Source: DATDTB01 sp035291025
GTDB lineage: Archaea; Iainarchaeota; Iainarchaeia; JAFGOX01; DATDTB01
Assembly: GCA_035291025.1 (NCBI GenBank)
Contig: DATDTB010000089.1
Location: 1 to 16,789 of the forward strand
Reading direction: 5' to 3'
DNA: 16,789 bases
The notes below the pieces were generated by a model that saw only the letters and a program-made list of their open reading frames with translations, did no database searches and was not told where the DNA came from. Both the position numbers and the translations under genes were made by a program. Positions within the stretch are counted from its first letter, which is position 1; every line of letters starts with the position of its first letter. Shown one piece after another: positions 13,315-16,789 of this stretch.

Positions 13315-13334
13315 TTTCTTTTTTTTGTTTTTTT
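13315..13334 (+). terminator. T-tract terminator of the carbamoylation operon
   Basis: Ten bases after the DUF5989 stop the plus strand becomes almost pure T (18 T in 20 bases, interrupted by one C and one G). Archaeal RNA polymerase terminates at such tracts without needing a hairpin. The tract ends two bases before the convergent priL stop codon and has the wrong polarity to terminate priL. Confidence 0.65.
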
Positions 13335-13336
13335 CC

Positions 13337-14371
13337 TCACGCCTTTAATTGAGCCAAGTTACGCTTGTAGTAAGTGACTGGGTGCCTTACTTTGTCGCAC
13401 AGCCTGTTTGGGTGGGAGTCAACGCACAAGCCCCACGCCTGGAGCTTCGCGCACGCCGGCGGAGAGAACTTTTTCCCGCGCGCAGTCTCGCCGGCCAGGT
13501 AAGACAGCTGGTATTCCACGACTCGCGCGTTGAACTTTGGCGTCTTCTTGTACAACTCCACTATCGCGTCCTTGGGCATTCCAATTGTGAGAAGGAAGCT
13601 GGCCAGCGCGACGTTCCCGTAATGCGATGGAAGGACTCCTGAGGAGAGCTGGTCGTACAAAGCCTTTAGGCACGGCGGGAAAGCCATTGGGTTTACCCCC
13701 AGGCCTTTTACGTTCAAGTAACTCGAGGCGCTTGAAGCAATTAACTCCCTTGCCTTCCTTCCGGCTTCAGCGAACCTTGCCGGCAGTCCCTGGAAGCTTT
13801 TCCCCTCGAAGTCCGAGTAAGCGCTCCAGTAAGCCGCGTTTTTCAGGAACAGCTTTGCATCCGCTTCAGTCAGGCAAACAAAGCCCTTGCTCAGGTCTTG
13901 GTTGACTAGCCTGAGTCGCGCGTCAAGGACCGGGAACCTCAAGTAGTCGTTGAACCTTACCTTGAAGGAAAAGCCTTGGCTTTTTTCTTCCAAGCCCGCT
14001 GGCTCTGCGTCCACGTTGAAAGTGTTAAGCAGCAAGTCAAAGACTTCCCTTTGCTGCGCCACTGAAATCCACGAATAAGCGTGTTCAGCCAACAGCCTCG
14101 CATACCCCCTCTTTAGCGAGTCTGACGCTGACGCGCCTATTATGACCTTTGCAACAACGAGTTCAGTCAGGAATCCCCGCGCGCCTTCGTCGTCGCCGGG
14201 CGCTCCGAGCTTTTTAGGTTTTTGGACCGCGATGGAGTCCACGATTGAGGCAGCGTTCTTGAACGCCTCTTCGCTGACGTCTTCAATTGAATAACCCAGC
14301 GCCTTAACGGCGTTTGACGCTTCGAGGCTGAACGGATACCTGCATGCAAAGCGCAGTTCTTCGGAAATCAC
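13337..14371 (-). CDS. priL: DNA primase large subunit PriL
   Basis: A 344-residue primase large subunit, the iron-sulfur partner of PriS that helps start and measure primers. The four [4Fe-4S] ligands expected in the C-terminal domain are present: Cys234 (FPPCLKAL), Cys307 and Cys316 (PPACAKLQAWGLC) and Cys325 (NRLCDKVRHPVTYY, with the conserved HP-x-TYY). The N-terminal half is helical and poorly conserved, as usual. The GTG start overlaps the HAD stop by four bases (GTGA, 14368-14371) with GGGGTG six bases upstream, so it is translationally coupled. Its partner gene priS lies about 9 kb away on the same strand, separated by the car and carbamoylation genes. Confidence 0.93.
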   Translation of the reverse strand: MISEELRFACRYPFSLEASNAVKALGYSIEDVSEEAFKNAASIVDSIAVQKPKKLGAPGDDEGARGFLTELVVAKVIIGASASDSLKRGYARLLAEHAYSWISVAQQREVFDLLLNTFNVDAEPAGLEEKSQGFSFKVRFNDYLRFPVLDARLRLVNQDLSKGFVCLTEADAKLFLKNAAYWSAYSDFEGKSFQGLPARFAEAGRKARELIASSASSYLNVKGLGVNPMAFPPCLKALYDQLSSGVLPSHYGNVALASFLLTIGMPKDAIVELYKKTPKFNARVVEYQLSYLAGETARGKKFSPPACAKLQAWGLCVDSHPNRLCDKVRHPVTYYKRNLAQLKA

Positions 14372-15042
14372 TCAAGCACCCCAGCAGGAGTAGCGTTCAA
14401 GGCCTTGACTTTTCCAGCGAACTCCTTCAAGTCGTGCACTACATGCTCTCCCTGCCTTTCCCGTTGCCGGTCCAAGTAAAACGCGTGCATTCCTACCTTT
14501 TTCGGCACTTCGTAGTCGAACCTGTAATGGTCTCCAACGTGCACCGCTTCTTCAGGGGAGGCGTTGAATTCCTTCAATAGCCTTGAATAAACCAGTTCGT
14601 CTTTTTCCATGCCCCCCAAGTCAGACGGAACCGAGAAAACTTTGGAAAAAAAGGCGCTTACTTGCTCGGCCTGCATTTTGACTTCAACGAATTCCCTTGT
14701 TGAGTGCGTCAAGACCGCCAACTCGAACTCGCCCTTCAGGCTGTTCAGGGCGGGGAGCACGTCGGGGTAAAGCTTTGCGTTTCCCTTCAAGTCCGTTATC
14801 ATTTGCCTTACTTCCCTTTCCTCCAATAAGTCGAAGTGTTCGACGAGCCAAAACATCGGGTCGGTCCACTTCTTGTGCCCCCGCAAGGCCTTGTATTCAA
14901 CGAGCACCTTTTCCCAAGCCGCGTCAATTGAGACGTTGTTTTTCCTGGCGTAAACCTTTGGGACTTCCTTGAACCAGAAGACGTTGTCAAAGTCCTTGTC
15001 TACAACAGTCCCGTCCAAGTCGAAGGAGATAACTCGAATCAT
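14368..15042 (-). CDS. HAD-superfamily hydrolase
   Basis: A 224-residue haloacid-dehalogenase-type phosphatase. Motif I is FDLDGTVVD (Asp8 nucleophile, Asp10 acid/base), motif II is LTHST (Thr112), motif III is Lys147 in GGMEKDEL, and motif IV is VGDHYRFD (Asp171, Asp176). An alpha-helical C1-type cap lies between motifs I and II (about 15-95), as in phosphoglycolate phosphatase-like enzymes. The ATG at 15042 has GAGGG eight bases upstream; the frame stays open further up, but that stretch is a run of Lys/Arg codons overlapping the end of pcna and is not HAD-like. It is cotranscribed with pcna and priL, so a role with nucleotides is conceivable. The substrate is unknown. Confidence 0.88.
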   Translation of the reverse strand: MIRVISFDLDGTVVDKDFDNVFWFKEVPKVYARKNNVSIDAAWEKVLVEYKALRGHKKWTDPMFWLVEHFDLLEEREVRQMITDLKGNAKLYPDVLPALNSLKGEFELAVLTHSTREFVEVKMQAEQVSAFFSKVFSVPSDLGGMEKDELVYSRLLKEFNASPEEAVHVGDHYRFDYEVPKKVGMHAFYLDRQRERQGEHVVHDLKEFAGKVKALNATPAGVLE

Positions 15043-15106
15043 TTCTTTCGCCCTCAGTTTCGCTTTCTCTCCCTTTCTCCCCCGCTTGGGCGCTTGCCTT
15101 TTTTTT

Positions 15107-15829
15107 TCAAAGCAGCATGTGCGCCAAGTAGTACGAGATTTCCGCTTTGCCAATCGAGTAATGGACCTTGAGCGCGCTCTCGTTCTTCATTGAAAGGACA
15201 ACTTTTTGGTCGTTGTCCGCCTCTTTTAGCATGCTGTTAAGGAAGCCCAGCGAGTACTTTGCAACGATTTCTTCCCTTGCATTTATTTTGACCTCTGGGC
15301 CGGCTGGAATGGTCACGCGCGTCATCCCACCGGTTCCCTGCGCTTCCAGGAAGAGCTTTTTTTCGCGCACGCGGGCAACTATTGAGGAACTGAAGAGCGA
15401 CGCGTCCTTGAACGCCTCCTTCAGGATCCGGGCCGGCAGCTCTATTTCCGCAGTGAAAGGGACTTCCGGGGGAGGCAAGTCGTTTTCGCTGATGTCAAGC
15501 AATGGCAGCTTGAACTTCCGCGTCACGGCGCCGTCAAGGCTCACCACTACCTCGCTTCCGTCCAACGACATTGAGAGAGAGTCCTGCGGCGAGGCGCGCG
15601 CTACGACTTTAGAGAATTCAAGCAAGTCCAGGCCAACCCGTGCTTCCTGCATCTTGTACTCGGAGAAAGCGCTTGAAGGCATCGAGAAATCCACAAAAGT
15701 CACTTGGCTCGAGTCAATGGCCTTGAACTTGACTCCCTTGGAAGAGAACTCGAAGTTTCCCTCGGTTATGAGGGCCGCAATGGCTTCTACGCATTTTCGC
15801 CACTCGGAAACGTTTGAAACTCTAAGCAT
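15107..15829 (-). CDS. pcn: DNA polymerase sliding clamp PCNA
   Basis: A 240-residue protein, the usual length for archaeal PCNA, which forms a ring around DNA and tethers polymerase, ligase and nucleases. The family pattern runs throughout: the helix and strand GVKFKAIDSSQVTFVDFSMP (residues 32-51), the block LDLLEFSKVVARA (67-79), an acidic interdomain connector (about 112-127), and the second repeat from FTAEIELPARILKEAFKDA. The C-terminus IGKAEISYYLAHMLL corresponds to the usual YLLAP-type strand. Only one clamp gene is seen, fitting a homotrimer. The ATG at 15829 has GGTGGGC just upstream. It is first in a pcna - HAD - priL operon and is divergent from the 123-residue protein gene at 15972. 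Confidence 0.95.
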   Translation of the reverse strand: MLRVSNVSEWRKCVEAIAALITEGNFEFSSKGVKFKAIDSSQVTFVDFSMPSSAFSEYKMQEARVGLDLLEFSKVVARASPQDSLSMSLDGSEVVVSLDGAVTRKFKLPLLDISENDLPPPEVPFTAEIELPARILKEAFKDASLFSSSIVARVREKKLFLEAQGTGGMTRVTIPAGPEVKINAREEIVAKYSLGFLNSMLKEADNDQKVVLSMKNESALKVHYSIGKAEISYYLAHMLL

Positions 15830-15971
15830 CGCCCACCAGCCCCGTCATTTTTCAACGCATTGCAAAAGAACAAGCCCTGTAAACGTATACCTTTGTGAAG
15901 CTTTATTAAACCTACTGCGGTTTTTTCAATCCGGCAACGCTTTTGGCGCGCTTGTTTTTTGGGGGATGGTC
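15830..15971. promoter_or_regulatory. Divergent promoter region of pcna and the 123-residue protein gene
   Basis: This 142-base gap has no gene. CTTTATTAAAC at 15901-15911 is TATA-like on both strands (GTTTAATAAAG on the minus strand). It could serve pcna with a leader near 50 bases, or the plus-strand gene with a leader near 35 bases. A second minus-strand AT segment (GTATACGTTTAC, around 15880-15891) is closer to pcna. Which one is used cannot be decided by reading. Confidence 0.45.
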
Positions 15972-16343
15972 ATGTATCACGTTGGAAGGGTCGTTTTCGT
16001 TTTCTCGCCAGAAGACGAGGACATTGTGTCGTCGGACAAGTTCACTCAGGCCACAGTGGAAATGTGGGACGAGAACCTGTTCACTTTCTCGGTGGAGTCA
16101 AAGATTTCCCAAGAACTCAGGGAAAATGACTTTGTGTTGGTTGACTACACTTCAATCAGTTCCGAGCGCTCCCTTCCCAGGAACGTCTTGGTGAAAATAC
16201 TCCGGGGAGAGCGGGGCAAGAAGCTCTGGGACAAGTTCAAGGCGCACTTCGAAGAGCGGGAGAAAAAACGCAAGGAAGAAAGGGCAGAGGCCGCGAAGGC
16301 CAACGCTACCCCAGTAGTGACGCCGTTGAGCCTGAAGTTTTGA
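15972..16343 (+). CDS. Conserved-looking small protein of unknown function, divergent from pcna
   Basis: A 123-residue protein I do not recognise as a named family. The first 85 or so residues (MYHVGRVVFVFSPEDEDIV, then VEMWDENLFTF and ENDFVLVDY) look like a small beta-barrel with alternating hydrophobic strands. After this come a strongly charged helix (about 86-107: FKAHFEEREKKRKEERAEAA) and a short hydrophobic tail ending LSLKF. There is no signal peptide or membrane helix, so it is cytoplasmic. I chose the ATG at 15972, which has GGGGG six bases upstream; an ATG six bases earlier would abut that site. A much longer open frame upstream is only the antisense of pcna. Its position divergent from pcna hints at a link with replication or nucleic acids, which is a guess. 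Confidence 0.75.
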   Translation: MYHVGRVVFVFSPEDEDIVSSDKFTQATVEMWDENLFTFSVESKISQELRENDFVLVDYTSISSERSLPRNVLVKILRGERGKKLWDKFKAHFEEREKKRKEERAEAAKANATPVVTPLSLKF

Positions 16344-16355
16344 GCTTGGGAAAGC

Positions 16356-16789
16356 CTATTTTTCAGTCGTGTCCACTATCGTGAAAACGTACGCGGGTTG
16401 AATGCGCAGGTAGCCTTCCCTGAAGCTTCCCTCCAGGGTGCCGTCAATGCATGCCCGTATTAAGTCTTCAGCCGTGACTTCGCGTCGTTCCAGGCACAGT
16501 GTCGGGTGCTGAGCTGGTGGTGGCTCAGAACCTGGAGGCGTAAGAGGTTCGGGCACTTGCACTGGCTCTAGTTCAAGCGAGTTCAAGACGTAAGGGCATT
16601 CGTTGTCTGTTCTGGTTATGGTGCTCCTTGCCATGAACACCGTTGGTGAGGCCTCATTTTCTGTCACGTAAGCGTCAGTTGGAAGGGAGGCTGCCCGGCC
16701 GCCGCTAAAGTAAACGCCTTGGTTTGAGCGGAGCCTGAAGGCAATGTTTTGATAGTGAAGCAAGTGATACCCAGTGCCTGAATAGCTCT
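16356..16789 (-). CDS. Unrecognised protein, C-terminal part (runs off the right edge)
   Basis: The minus-strand frame is open from the stop at 16356 to the window end, giving about 144 residues without a convincing start; a TTG at 16763 is available but the frame continues past it. The visible part begins SYSGTGYHLLHYQNIAFRLR, goes on with a beta-rich, Ser/Thr/Asn-containing segment, and then a proline-rich linker (VQVPEPLTPPGSEPPPAQHP). A 45-residue end follows with RREVTAEDLIRACIDGTLEG. Composition suggests an extracellular or modular protein, but no family is recognised. It is convergent with the preceding gene, 12 bases apart. The reading frame length and convergent spacing are the main support. 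Confidence 0.55.
   Translation of the reverse strand, partial: SYSGTGYHLLHYQNIAFRLRSNQGVYFSGGRAASLPTDAYVTENEASPTVFMARSTITRTDNECPYVLNSLELEPVQVPEPLTPPGSEPPPAQHPTLCLERREVTAEDLIRACIDGTLEGSFREGYLRIQPAYVFTIVDTTEK

Noticed and set aside
15043..15153. Lys/Arg-rich N-terminal extension of the HAD protein
   Set aside because: It overlaps the end of pcna, comes from a purine-rich stretch, and the ATG at 15042 has a good binding site directly before HAD motif I.
15168..15971. Long plus-strand open frame extending the 123-residue protein upstream by more than 260 codons
   Set aside because: It is antisense to almost all of pcna, whose protein matches its family end to end; the ribosome binding site supports the ATG at 15972.
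16302..16343. PCNA-interacting peptide at the C-terminus of the 123-residue protein (ending LSLKF)
   Set aside because: It lacks the Gln and the two adjacent aromatics of the PIP motif; only one hydrophobic position and the final Phe fit.
1..16789. tRNA, rRNA, CRISPR array, insertion sequence or integrase
   Set aside because: All intergenic stretches were read on both strands; none shows a cloverleaf, regularly spaced repeats, terminal inverted repeats or a transposase-like frame.

Overview
The window is from an archaeon. The replication and translation genes are of archaeal type: PCNA, both DNA primase subunits (PriS and PriL), a Gins51-type GINS subunit, ribosomal protein S27e, the alpha subunit of initiation factor 2, and a PAC2-family proteasome assembly chaperone. 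Packing is tight, TTG and GTG starts are frequent, and stop/start overlaps recur. That and the gene set are compatible with a small-genome lineage of the DPANN type (for example Diapherotrites-like), but the lineage is my inference and no 16S rRNA is present.

Layout. Positions 1-9763 are all on the minus strand and read, in transcription order, carA, carB, a SemiSWEET-like membrane protein, a NUDIX hydrolase, priS, a GINS gene, rps27e, the eIF2-alpha gene, a PAC2 gene and a phosphoglucose/phosphomannose isomerase gene that runs off the left edge. Gaps are mostly 0-50 bases, with 100 bases between priS and the GINS gene. A divergent promoter region (9764-9994) separates this block from a four-gene plus-strand block (9995-13305): a short SxtJ-like membrane protein, a full-length NodU/CmcH/SxtI-type O-carbamoyltransferase, a membrane-anchored SGNH hydrolase and a DUF5989/SxtK-like one-helix membrane protein. 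This block ends in a strong T tract and is convergent with a minus-strand operon pcna - HAD phosphatase - priL (13337-15829). Divergent from pcna is a conserved-looking small protein of unknown function. The right edge carries the C-terminal part of an unrecognised minus-strand gene.

How the genes fit together. CarAB makes carbamoyl phosphate, the donor used by NodU/CmcH-family carbamoyltransferases. It is divergently transcribed from that transferase across 231 bases. The SxtI/SxtJ/SxtK-like trio plus an SGNH enzyme looks like a complete cassette for O-carbamoylation of an unknown substrate, possibly a cell-surface glycan or lipid. The cassette, together with carAB, SemiSWEET and NUDIX, sits between priL and priS, inside what is in many archaea a replication/translation neighbourhood. 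Two genes often found in that neighbourhood, rpl44e and nop10, are absent from their expected slots.

I found no tRNA, rRNA, CRISPR array or insertion sequence.
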